NCBI GenBank assembly: GCA_006384855.1
Contig: VCJN01000388.1
Location: 98,637-162,636, forward strand
DNA from: Tetraselmis striata
Lineage: Eukaryota; Chlorophyta; Chlorodendrophyceae; Chlorodendrales; Chlorodendraceae
DNA: 64,000 nt
Direction: 5' to 3'
The first letter of the stretch is position 1. Every line of letters starts with the position of its first letter. A model generated the notes under the pieces. It did not search any database. It was not told where the DNA came from and was given only the letters and a program-made list of their open reading frames with translations. The translations under genes and the position numbers were made by a program. Below, piece by piece: positions 23,118 through 32,202 of this stretch.

Positions 23118-24163
23118 GCCGCGGCAGCCTCAACGCATATCTTTCCGCCCGCGGGTATAGCCACTTCCTCAACGATGCTCGTGGGTCGGTCAGCTACGCC
23201 GTGGCGGTGCGCGAGGCGTGGGGCCGCCTCCATGCGGCTACTGCTGGCCACCTCAACGACGCCGATGCCCGCATGATGGAGCAAGATGCGGAGCCTGCGT
23301 CGGGCTCGCCAAAGAAGCTGACGGCATGTCTAGACCATGCCAACAACTCTCGGCTGCATAATGAGGTAGGCACTCTGATAGCGAGAGATGCGCTTGGTGC
23401 AAGCACGTCTCTGCCATAATAAGGGTCGCAAGCGAACTCGCGAGCTCGCAAAGATGGACATCGACCCTAACGCGCAAGTGGCTAGACTCCAGTGCACGGA
23501 TTTGTTTCATCTCGACTACCACCACTACTAGATATCACCTTACTAGGTATCGTAGCTGGCAACTATTAGCGCCCCCCCTCCCCCCAATAGCCCCCTTTAC
23601 GTCACACATTTTGTTTTTTATAAAACCAGCGGACGCTTCTGCCCTTTTGTTGCCGACGGACTGTCTGTGGCCGCCCGCAATATATGGTTTCGGTACATCA
23701 CAATGTGTTGCATGTCCGAGTGCAATCCAACAGACGCATATGCGTGTCTTCTGCAACCCAGTGAGAGTGTCGACAGCCACCGGCAACCTCCGTTCCACAT
23801 TTACCACATGGCAAGTTGGACCGACCTGAAAGTAAATCGACTCACTGTTCATGCATAAGATGGGAACGGATCGGCCAGCTCGACGCGGCGTCGGGCATGT
23901 GGACGGTGGACATCCCCAGAGCGCTGACGGTCATGATTCCGCATGAGCTACGGGAACCAGGTACTTCTTTCTGCCTAGCCCATGGTTGGCCTCGATGGTT
24001 GGGAGCCAGATCATTTTACCCTTGACAGAGCACAACCCGTCACTGTTGACCTCTATCTGTGGCGACGCGCTCATGAACCTCCCGGCACCTGGAAACGCTA
24101 ACTGGCGTATACAACACGACGCTATCGCAGACGCCTTCCACGATCACTGTATGTGTTCACGAC
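23118..24163. other. Stretch with short coding-like remnants
   Basis: At 23118-23420 a plus frame reads GYSHFLNDARGSVSYAVAVR and then ARMMEQDAEPASGSPKKLTA; at about 23870-23980 another reads DIPRALTVMIPHELREPG. They look like worn protein pieces, but I cannot name them. Confidence 0.35.
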
Positions 24164-24679
24164 ATGGGTATCGTTATACGTCGGGAGGTGGATGACTTGT
24201 TCCAGCAGAAAGTGCCTCTCGGCAACCCCGTACCCAGGGATGAACTCACGAACATGGTGCCGGCCGCAGAGCTCTCCCTCCCGGCGTTCAGCGTCGTGAC
24301 CGGGAGCTATGATCCCAAGAGCTTGAACCCCACTACAATGCATGAGTGCAAGACTATGCGGTACGGGGCTAAGTACTACATTGCCCGGGCCACGCTTGTG
24401 GATCGGTTTGAGCGCTCCCTACTGGGCCACATACAACGGGGTTTGACAGTGCGGGATGCGGCGTGGCACAACACGGAGCCGGGACAGAAGGGCCCTCTTC
24501 GAGACATCATGGACACGTCGGAGTACATGGGCATGGTTTTTGGCACAGTGGGTGAGGTGAGCAAGGGGGTGCGCCGCACTGTGCGCGGTGTCGCATGCTT
24601 GGCCGCGCATCGGGGTGTCCTCTCATCGCGGGACCCTCGGTGCACCACCCGCGGGCTCACTAGGAGGCCTTGCTTGTAA
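24164..24679 (+). CDS. Unrecognised 171-codon ORF
   Basis: The open frame begins MGIVIRREVDDLFQQKVPLG and includes MHECKTMRYGAKYYIARATL, then DIMDTSEYMGMVFGTVGEV. Composition is protein-like, with mixed hydrophobic and charged residues, unlike the arginine/proline-rich chance frames common here. No domain is recognised. Neighbouring fragments just upstream suggest it is part of a longer degraded element gene. Confidence 0.35.
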   Translation: MGIVIRREVDDLFQQKVPLGNPVPRDELTNMVPAAELSLPAFSVVTGSYDPKSLNPTTMHECKTMRYGAKYYIARATLVDRFERSLLGHIQRGLTVRDAAWHNTEPGQKGPLRDIMDTSEYMGMVFGTVGEVSKGVRRTVRGVACLAAHRGVLSSRDPRCTTRGLTRRPCL

Positions 24680-24854
24680 GATTTCCTCGGGGTCCTGAGC
24701 TTGGTGGCGGCGCGAGAGCGTGCTCGCCGCCTCATCAGACGGCGCATATTCGTCCGCTATCCCATTCATTGCCGAAGCTGCACAACACGTCCGTGGATCA
24801 CCCTTGCACACACGTGCACGCGTGGCCCGGACTCTGAACGTGCGCGCATCACTC

Positions 24855-25490
24855 ATCCATCCCGCCTCGTGCGGGATGCGGGCCGCTTTTAGGCGGCTTC
24901 CTGTTGATCTTTTAGTAGTGCTTTTAGCGGGGGATTTGTTAGTTGGTTCTAGCCTTTTTGTAATTCACACCAGGTGCCGGCACTGTTTCTCGACGACTGT
25001 CTGATGATGCCTTGCGAGTCCACCGCCCTACTAAATTATGCAAACTTTTAATTAAAGCTCTCGGCTAAAATTAAATATCCACCGGTTTATCAAACTAAGC
25101 GGCGCTTCGCGCCGGGGATTTGTGGAGGTGCCCCTACCTCTTGGGTTGAGCGTGGTGCGGCCGTGCGGGATACGGGCCGCTTTTAGCCGGCTTGTACAGT
25201 AGTGTTGATCCTGTAATACTGTTGTTTCCGGGTAATAATGCTTTTAGCGTTAGATAGATTTGTCAGTAATTTATTTTTCAAAAGAGACGTATTAATTTAT
25301 TTTGTAAAACAGATTAAATCTGCAAGCCGCGTAAAAGCGGGCCGCTGACTACTGGTGTGCATTACAAAAAGGCCGGTACCCAACCCACCGCTAAAAGTTG
25401 TACTACCCAAAAAAAAAAAACAGCACTGCAAGATCAGCAATACAGTACAAGCCGCCTACAGGCGGCCCGCATCCCGCACGAGGCCGCGCA
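24855..25490. repeat. Inverted copies of a GCCGCYTTTAGGCGGC-bearing repeat
   Basis: The segment 24855-24985 is the reverse complement of 25345-25485, with shared blocks GGTGTGAATTACAAAAAGGC, CCGCTAAAAG and GCGGCCCGCATCCCGCACGAG. A further partial copy lies at about 25160-25280, and others at 29340-29460 and 39480-39505. It is a dispersed repeat, with the arms here about 130 bp. Confidence 0.75.
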
Positions 25491-26041
25491 GGTCGGGCCG
25501 GTCGTCAGGTCTACGGGGCGGGCACGCCGCGAATCGCCACGCCCGCCGCCTGTACCGGCACCGGACGCCGGACGCCGCCGCTCGACCGTCGCCCGTCCGT
25601 CGACGGACGCCGGGCCCCGGGTCGGCGGACTGCCCCCGCACCGCGGCGACCCCTTTTTACAGCACCATACTTGGACTACCGTGTAGGTAAGGAATAGTCG
25701 CTGAATAGCCTCGAATGCTGATTCAGCAATAAAAACGCGCTGCGGTACCGCGTTATTTTGGCGTTTTAGACGAATACATGACGTGCCTGAGCTAGAATAC
25801 ACGCGCATCCATTCAGAATCTTGCCGTCTTCGGAGGTGTGCCTAGAAATCAAACGAGCACAGATCGAACGTATGACGGTTCATACGCGAAGACGCAGCAC
25901 AGGAGGACGGACGGACGGAGGACGGACGCCTAAAAATCCGTGATAGAACCGTATTGTAACCGGTATCGATTCTCGCGTATTCCAGGCGATTTCGGACGCG
26001 GCTCTCCTTTTCCTCCGCTCAACCCAAGAGGTAGGGGAACC
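25127..26041. mobile_element. Putative TIR element, 915 bp, no transposase
   Basis: The ends are inverted repeats, 25 of 26 bases matching, containing CCCCTACCTCTTGGGTTGAG (25127-25152 and 26016-26041). No target duplication is obvious. The interior has no recognised ORF and contains two copies of the repeat listed at 24855-25490. It looks like a non-autonomous DNA element. The right end lies only 26 bp before the YR element. Confidence 0.55.
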
Positions 26042-26187
26042 ACTCTATTATCTTTGACGATTTGCGCATTTCAAAGTTGAGTCTGGTTTTGCCAAAAAGG
26101 TCGCGCAGGCCGTTTTACACGGTCAAGAGCCGAAATTGGCAGGAAGGTTTAGCGAAAAGCGTGGAGGGAAAACGGAGTCAGGGGGGG

Positions 26188-26373
26188 CGCTGCGTGGAAC
26201 GCAGCGAAAACTGGAAGATGGCAGGCTCAGCTGTTCTGGCTGCTTTTATGTCTACTCGTGCTGTACCCAACAAGGGCGCAACAACAGTTACTAGTTCCCG
26301 TACCACTGCGCAGCACTTGTAGCTGAAAAGCGGTTAGGTCAAGGATGGAAACCCCATAAACTAGTTTAGATCA
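26188..26373 (-). repeat. Repeat A2 of the YR element
   Basis: 186 bp, near-identical to A1 (29103-29288). The lower-coordinate end is a perfect small hairpin, CGCTGCGTGGAACGCAGCG. It abuts B1 (26372-26399). Confidence 0.9.
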
Positions 26374-26452
26374 TTTCAAAGTTGAGTCTGGTTTTGCCAG
26401 TCTTGAGCGAACGTAGAGAGCGGAGGATTGACGGAGAAGGGGTAGCGCCAAG

Positions 26453-28078
26453 TCATGAAGGAGGCACTGGGAAGGCCACCGCTGCGGAGTCATGTTGGAC
26501 TTGGAAGTGGCGGAGGGGGGCGATGTGTCCAAAGAAGAACCACGCGCCAGGAGAAGGAAGAACGTTGGGGTCGATGTAGTCCAGAACGACATCGGAGTTA
26601 GTGGCCCAACCGCCTTGGTAGCGGATGTGGGACAGTGGCGCTCCGATGGCGTTTGCTGCAGAGGCTGCGCCCTTACGTAGACTGTGTGAAGTCCAGGAAG
26701 TGCCAGCAGGAGGGGCAGCGTTGACTAGGTTGACCGCTGTAGACAACCAGTCTGACATCGTAGCCGCAGTCCAAGGTTTTGACTGCTCAGCCACAGTGAC
26801 AGCCCAGAAGTTGGAGGCAGCCAAGCCAACAGTAACCAGGGGGACAGACTGGACGTTGTCGATGAAGTAGCGCAAGAGTCGTGCCACTCGAGGGTGCTCG
26901 GACACTGGAAGGAGAAGTACGCGCAGGTCGTCGGGTCCCCGACGGCCGGCGCGGCCCTTCTCGCGGTAGATTTGCAAGGTGATGTTGTAGGTGTCGACAT
27001 GCACATCTTGCGCTCGACAGGAGACGCCAGTAAGGCCCCTGGCAAAGAACAGGAAGTTGACAACCGAGGCCAAGAGGGCTCGGTAGTCGAGGTGGGACTC
27101 TGGGTAAGGAGCAGACACAATTAGCTCGGCCTTTGAGACGAAGCGGTAAGCTACATCCGCAGGCAGAGGGACACGCAAGGGGGCAGCGTCCAGTCGGCGC
27201 TGCCGCAACATTAACCCACGCCTTGCCGAAGTGAGGTGTAGGCTGTCCTTGGCGATCGGGACGAGGTTGTGCAGCTCGAAGAAGGTGTTGATTGCAGACA
27301 GGTAGGGCTGCAGCGACTTAGCTGCGATGTGCCCTCGCTCCCCGATCCAGGCAACGTACCGAACAACAGTAGCAGTAGTCGCCTCCAGCGGGCTGATGTT
27401 CTCGGAGTCGTGGCAGAACTCAGCGAACTGAGACAGTCTGCCGGCGTAGCTCTTGAGGGTCTGAGCGCTGAGGGAGCTGGAGAGCAGGTCGAGCGTCCGC
27501 TGGCCTAGCTCGTCGGAGCCGAACGCGTCCTGTAGTCGGGATCGCAGTGACGCAGCCCACGGAGCGATAGCTGCGGGCTCGTCGATTACGTAAGTGCGTC
27601 GTTTTACTGACAGAGTGCCACCGGCACGGCCACTGTTCGCAAAGTACTCGGCAGCAGCGGTTAGGTTCCCGGCGGTTGGCCGGTAGTTGCTGGACGGGTT
27701 TGCAGTAGCTTCAGTACGGGTTTGCGGGGCTAGGTTCAGGTAGGAGGGCCGCCCCGCGCGCCCTTCGCGCTCGTAGCGCCTGTCCCGTGCGTAACGTACA
27801 CGCGCGAAACTTGGTCGTTGCGAACCGGTTGTAACTCGTAGGGTAACAACCGACGAACGCAGAGGTGGGGTTGTACGAAAGGCGGATGGTTGAGCCGCCA
27901 TGTGCAGGTGTGCGGATGGTTGAGCCGCACTCGGCTGTAGCTGTAAGAAGCGCCGCACCGAGGAAGGTCTAAATGAAGTCTGTAAGGTGGGGGGGTCAGG
28001 TCCTGACACAGGGCGCTCATCCCGCCGTTGAGCTGCAAGGGTGCGTCTTGCGGCGGTCACCGAAAGGTGGCCTCGCAA
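26453..28078 (-). CDS. Tyrosine recombinase of the YR element
   Basis: 541 codons. Residues 1 to about 150 are basic and low-complexity. A SAM-like core-binding domain follows (QTLKSYAGRLSQFAEFCHDS, then VVRYVAWIGERGHIAAKSLQ). The catalytic domain carries the conserved HSLRKG box (TSHSLRKGAASAANAIG), the downstream GGWATNSDVVLDYI with the candidate nucleophile tyrosine, and an upstream arginine in FLFFARGLTGVSCR. This order is that of DIRS/Crypton-type YRs. It starts 36 bp after the gag-like stop, so the two ORFs may share one transcript. It would join circular element DNA to the chromosome without target duplication. Confidence 0.9.
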   Translation of the reverse strand: MRGHLSVTAARRTLAAQRRDERPVSGPDPPTLQTSFRPSSVRRFLQLQPSAAQPSAHLHMAAQPSAFRTTPPLRSSVVTLRVTTGSQRPSFARVRYARDRRYEREGRAGRPSYLNLAPQTRTEATANPSSNYRPTAGNLTAAAEYFANSGRAGGTLSVKRRTYVIDEPAAIAPWAASLRSRLQDAFGSDELGQRTLDLLSSSLSAQTLKSYAGRLSQFAEFCHDSENISPLEATTATVVRYVAWIGERGHIAAKSLQPYLSAINTFFELHNLVPIAKDSLHLTSARRGLMLRQRRLDAAPLRVPLPADVAYRFVSKAELIVSAPYPESHLDYRALLASVVNFLFFARGLTGVSCRAQDVHVDTYNITLQIYREKGRAGRRGPDDLRVLLLPVSEHPRVARLLRYFIDNVQSVPLVTVGLAASNFWAVTVAEQSKPWTAATMSDWLSTAVNLVNAAPPAGTSWTSHSLRKGAASAANAIGAPLSHIRYQGGWATNSDVVLDYIDPNVLPSPGAWFFFGHIAPLRHFQVQHDSAAVAFPVPPS

Positions 28079-28114
28079 GGCTCCTGCAGCTCCGACGAAC
28101 GGCGCCCCACACCG

Positions 28115-28990
28115 TCACTCGTGCTCACCTTCGCGGCCACGTCCACGTCCGCCGCCACGTCCTCGCCCACGCCCGCGACCTGCAACTGCAGCCGCCACTC
28201 GAGAAGTAGCGGTCGCCTTGGCGCTGCTGGCAACGGTCGCCTCGAAGACACGACGCTCGTAGTCCCGCATGAGGTCCCCAAAAATCGCGGAACCCAGATG
28301 CTCCGAAGCGGGCTGAAAATGCTGGGCTCGCAGCACGTCCAGAACACCTTGGTCACCGTGCACACGCTTGATCTCATTGAGCTTCCGTAGGAAGGCCAAA
28401 CGAAACCGAAACGCCTTGTCGATGGCCTCGGCGTGGTTCCGGGCTCTCGCGAGGTAGGGGGTGAAGTCCTGGTTGCTGGTAGGGACGTAGGGCAGTAGCT
28501 CGTCGAGCGCCACGAAAAGGGCGGCCATGTGAGCCCCGAAACACGACATCCACAAGTACTCCTCCTGGGCCGGCAGACGCCGGTCATCCTGCTTGAGGTA
28601 CTCGTTCGTTAGGTCGGTGCTCAAGGGGAAAAGTCCAGGCACTCGGCTGACCGGTCGAACGGCCTCGTAACCAGACTCTGCTCTCTGCAGTAGCTCTGGC
28701 ACCGCGAGGTAATCATCCTCGGCACTCACGGATTTTGCTCCGACACGGCCGCTCTGGGCTAGCTCTAGCAAGTCGGGGCGCTCTGCGGCTCCCCCGCTGC
28801 CTGTCGGCTGTCTCGCGAAACGCTGCCCTGAGCCGGAGCCATGTGCTCCTTCTCCATCAACAACGCGATCACGAACCGTCAATTGTGCCACAGCTGTAGC
28901 CAGCTCTCGCAGTAATGAAGACTGGGCCCTCATATCTGCGTTCAGCGACTCCAACGTCGGCTCAGCGACGGGTTCTTCTCCATCTGACAT
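28115..28990 (-). CDS. Gag-like ORF of the YR element
   Basis: About 291 codons from the methionine in MSDGEEPVAEPT; an earlier methionine at 29023 adds 11 residues. There is a short coiled-coil-like N-terminus, a central helical region (YLWMSCFGAHMAALFVALDE, then ARNHAEAIDKAFRFRLAFL), and a C-terminal RG-rich tail (GRGRGRGRGGGRGRG) that suits nucleic-acid binding. Position before the YR ORF, size and the RG tail match ORF1/Gag of DIRS-order elements. No zinc knuckle is seen. The name gag-like rests on layout and composition, not on a domain match. Confidence 0.65.
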   Translation of the reverse strand: MSDGEEPVAEPTLESLNADMRAQSSLLRELATAVAQLTVRDRVVDGEGAHGSGSGQRFARQPTGSGGAAERPDLLELAQSGRVGAKSVSAEDDYLAVPELLQRAESGYEAVRPVSRVPGLFPLSTDLTNEYLKQDDRRLPAQEEYLWMSCFGAHMAALFVALDELLPYVPTSNQDFTPYLARARNHAEAIDKAFRFRLAFLRKLNEIKRVHGDQGVLDVLRAQHFQPASEHLGSAIFGDLMRDYERRVFEATVASSAKATATSRVAAAVAGRGRGRGRGGGRGRGREGEHE

Positions 28991-29102
28991 AGTAACGCAC
29001 GGACGTACGGACGAGAATATCACACTCGGATGGCGAGCCGGGTGTGGTCTTGAACAACCTGGGGTGACCTTGCTCGCAACGGGTTACGAGACAGTTTTAC
29101 AT

Positions 29103-29288
29103 CGCTGCGTGGAACGCAGCGAAAACTGGAAGATGGCAGGCTCAGCTGTTCTGGCTGCTTTTATGTCTACTCGTGCTGTACCCAACAAGGGCGCAACAAC
29201 AGTTACTAGTTCCCGTACCACTGCGCAGCACTTGTAGCTGAAAAGCGGTTAGGTCAAGGATGGAAACCCCATAAACTAGTTTAGATCA
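29103..29288 (-). repeat. Repeat A1 of the YR element
   Basis: 186 bp at the 5' end of the element on the minus strand, near-identical to 26188-26373. It likely holds the promoter, as left repeats of DIRS-order elements do. Confidence 0.9.
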
Positions 29289-29929
29289 TATATGACTTCG
29301 CGGGCGCTGCAGTGTGCGACATGCTGCGCTGCTGTAGTCGCTACAGACTACCTGGTGTGAATTACAAAAATGGTAGTAACAAATCCACCTACTGCTAATA
29401 GTAGTACTATAAAAACAACACATCAAGCCTAAAAGCGGCCCGCGCATCCGCTAGACCACTACCGACTACCTGGTACCGTAGCGATTCTGTTCTGTCCCAA
29501 CTGCAGGAGCATTAGCAGGATTAGACTGGTTACACGAGCTAGCTGCAAAAGGCGATTAGGAAATCGCCGGAAAAGGCCACACAGGAAACGTCGTCATACA
29601 GCAATTGCGAGGTGGAAACAGCACCAGAGGAGGGTGCGGAATGACCACGGGCAGACGCATCAGACTTTGCCGTTTGCACTCCGGCAGAGATTAGTCGCTA
29701 CCGTACTGTTCTGCCGACGGCCCCCTGCCCCCCCCCCCCCCCCCCCCCCCCCACCCCCCGCGCCCGCGCGCGCGCAGTCGCAGACGTGCGGCGATTCGTC
29801 AGTCGCTGTCTCCTCAATAATACTTGACGACCGTACGCACAGTCGCTATCGTCTTAGCAGCATCGGTGTCCGTCGAATCGCTGCCAGGAACAGGCCCGCA
29901 CCTGCAGCGCGCACGGATAGCGGAAAGGC
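29289..29929. other. Spacer with two repeat fragments upstream of the TRAPPC12 gene
   Basis: 29340-29460 is a copy of the GGTGTGAATTACAAAAA repeat. 29520-29710 is an inverted, roughly 75 percent identical copy of 40160-40345, probably a LINE 3' fragment on the minus strand. A C run lies at about 29727-29751. The TRAPPC12 promoter must lie in the right part. Confidence 0.6.
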
Positions 29930-30137
29930 ATGGCCAGCCACCAGCTGACGAAGGCGTGGGAGCCGCCGGCCGTGCGGCGCCGGACGGACGTCCCTTCCGA
30001 TGTCAGCGGCCTCCGCCTGCTGGCGGTGCAGGTACAGTACCGGCCAGCAGGCAAACAGAGCCATCCACAGGCACCGTGCGCTGCAATGGGGCGAGGGGCT
30101 GGGCTCGCTGGTGCCAGCAGGAGCAGGATTAACCTCA

Positions 30138-30193
<56 letters not shown>

Positions 30194-32156
30194 CACCATG
30201 GCACAGCAGTACGGGTAGCAGGTTTAGGAAAAGGTATATCGACTCACCACTACGCCCCCCCATCCCTGCCCCGGGCTCACCACGCGGCCCATCTATGGCA
30301 GGGCTGCTGGCGCGAGATAGTGGAGCGCCTCAGGTCCAAGGCGCTGTCGAAGCTGCCGGTGGAGGAGGGGCTGTCCCTGAGCGCGTTCTACGTGCTTGCG
30401 CTCGTCAAGCTGCGGCAGTACGTGCCGGCGGCGGAGGTGCTGGATGCCTTTGGGGACCTGGACGCGCCGAGGTTCTCGCAGGCGGGGCCTGACGGTACGC
30501 CTGTCCCGGGCGCACTGCTGACCTGCGGCTGCGGGCTTGCCGGGGTGGGGGGTCCACATAATGATGGGTGGTTGCAGGGATGGCTGCAGGCAGAGGGAGC
30601 CTGGTGCCCTTTGGGCTGCGCTGGCTAGCGGCGGAGCTGCCCTTCCGGCTTGGCCGGCTCGCTGCCAGCCAGGACGCCTTCTACCGGCTGTCGGAGCACT
30701 GCAAGCTGCAGGCGCTCATGTGCGAGGCGCGCCCGGCTGAGGTCGCCACACATGCGGGCGGGGAGGAAGGGATGGAGGAGGTGCGCTCGGCGGCATCCCG
30801 CACGCCTCTGCAATGCGCACGCCTGCGCCTGAGCTGCGGCGACTCTGCTGCTGATGTTGTGGGTTTCGGCGACTCTCAACCCCTGGGGGCATGCAGGAGG
30901 CGGCGCTCGGGGGGCAGGACGCATTGCTGCCCGGCGGGGCGGCGGTGCCGGCGGCCACCTGGTGGCGGCGCTACGAGGCGGCGGGCCTCGCGCTGATGAA
31001 CCAGCACCTGCGCGCCAAGCAGCACGTGCCCGCGCTGCAGTGGCTGCGCATCCTGGAGCGCCGGCGGCGTGGCGAGCCGCGGGTGCTGTCCATGGTGGGG
31101 GCCTCGCCATGGCGCCATCAGCACAGGGTCCGCAGGGTGCACCGTGTGCATAGTGGGTGCGGTGCACAGGGGGCATAGTGTCCACACGCGTACTGCAGAT
31201 GCCGGCGCACCTGGAAGAGCCCTTAGGATAAGCCTCGAATCGGGTGTGCATGCACCATATAAGGACATTCACGATCGTTCTGCTTTAGCTTCAGCCATAT
31301 CCGACTCCTGGCCGATGGCGCGAGCTCTTACTCTTGTTGTTCTTGATGCCGCCTGGGAACGCTTCAATCTATGCACATTTGCACATTCGGGCCAACTTGG
31401 GAGCGGCGCCCGGAGCCTCTCGCTCTGACATGCTGCCCCACCGGCCCACAGGTGGGGTACGTGCAGATGATGGCGGGTGACCTGGTGGCCGCGGAGGAGA
31501 TGTTTGCGCGCGTGGCGAGCCAGGGCACGCCGCTCGCGGAGACGCTGACCGGCCGCAACCGCAGCCTGCTCCTCTTTGCGCGGCGCAAGTTCCGCGAGGC
31601 GCAGGAGGACCTGCAGGTGCGGCCGGGCGCGACTGGCGCGCTGCTCCCGCCCGCTTCCCCATCACCCTCATCCCGCTGACCCCCCACTGGGCCTGCTTGC
31701 GCCTCCCATCTGCGCCGCCTCCGTGCCAGGCCCAGGTGCAGAACAACCCAGGGGACAGCATCGCCGCCAACAACCGCTCCATCTCCCAGGTGCGCCGCGG
31801 AGCTCGGCCTGGTCCACGTGGAGGGCGCCCGTGGGGGGCGGGGTGGGCAGGGGGAGGGGGGGGGGGGGGGTTGATCATCATTGACCACGGGACCTGAATC
31901 GGGCACTTTTCGCTGCATCTCAGCGCTATCACAGCAGTAGCACCGCCACCGCCACCGCCATCGCCACCGCCGCCGGCAACTTGAAATCCAGCTGCAACTT
32001 TCGCTCTGAAATAATGACTGAAATTCAGCGCTGCGAGAGCTTAGCTCTCTACCCGTTATTGGGAGGCAGGGATGCTCCTAAACCACCTCCATGTCATTGT
32101 AACGAAACCCTCTCCCCCCCCCTCCCTCTCTCCCTCTGTCTCTCTCTCTCTCCCCC

Positions 32157-32202
<46 letters not shown>

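Larger units (their letters stand above)
26067..29288 (-). mobile_element. YR element with gag-like ORF and split direct repeats, looks whole
   Basis: Read on the minus strand: repeat A1 (29103-29288, 186 bp), gag-like ORF, YR ORF, repeat B1 (26372-26399), repeat A2 (26188-26373), a 93-bp spacer and repeat B2 (26067-26094). A1-ORFs-B1-A2-B2 is the split-direct-repeat layout of PAT/Ngaro-like DIRS-order elements. Both ORFs are open and A1 and A2 are almost identical, so the copy looks whole and young. There is no RT or RNase H region, and none in the older copy at 7456-17536, so its absence seems to belong to the family. No target duplication is seen, as expected for YR integration. Confidence 0.88.

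Noticed and set aside
26453-28078. YR ORF as a Crypton recombinase
   Set aside because: The split direct repeats and gag-like ORF fit the DIRS order better; Cryptons lack both.
30139-30192. (AC)n tract as part of a coding exon (His-Thr run in a 232-codon frame)
   Set aside because: The TRAPPC12 reading splices 30031 to 30302 in phase and removes the tract as intron.
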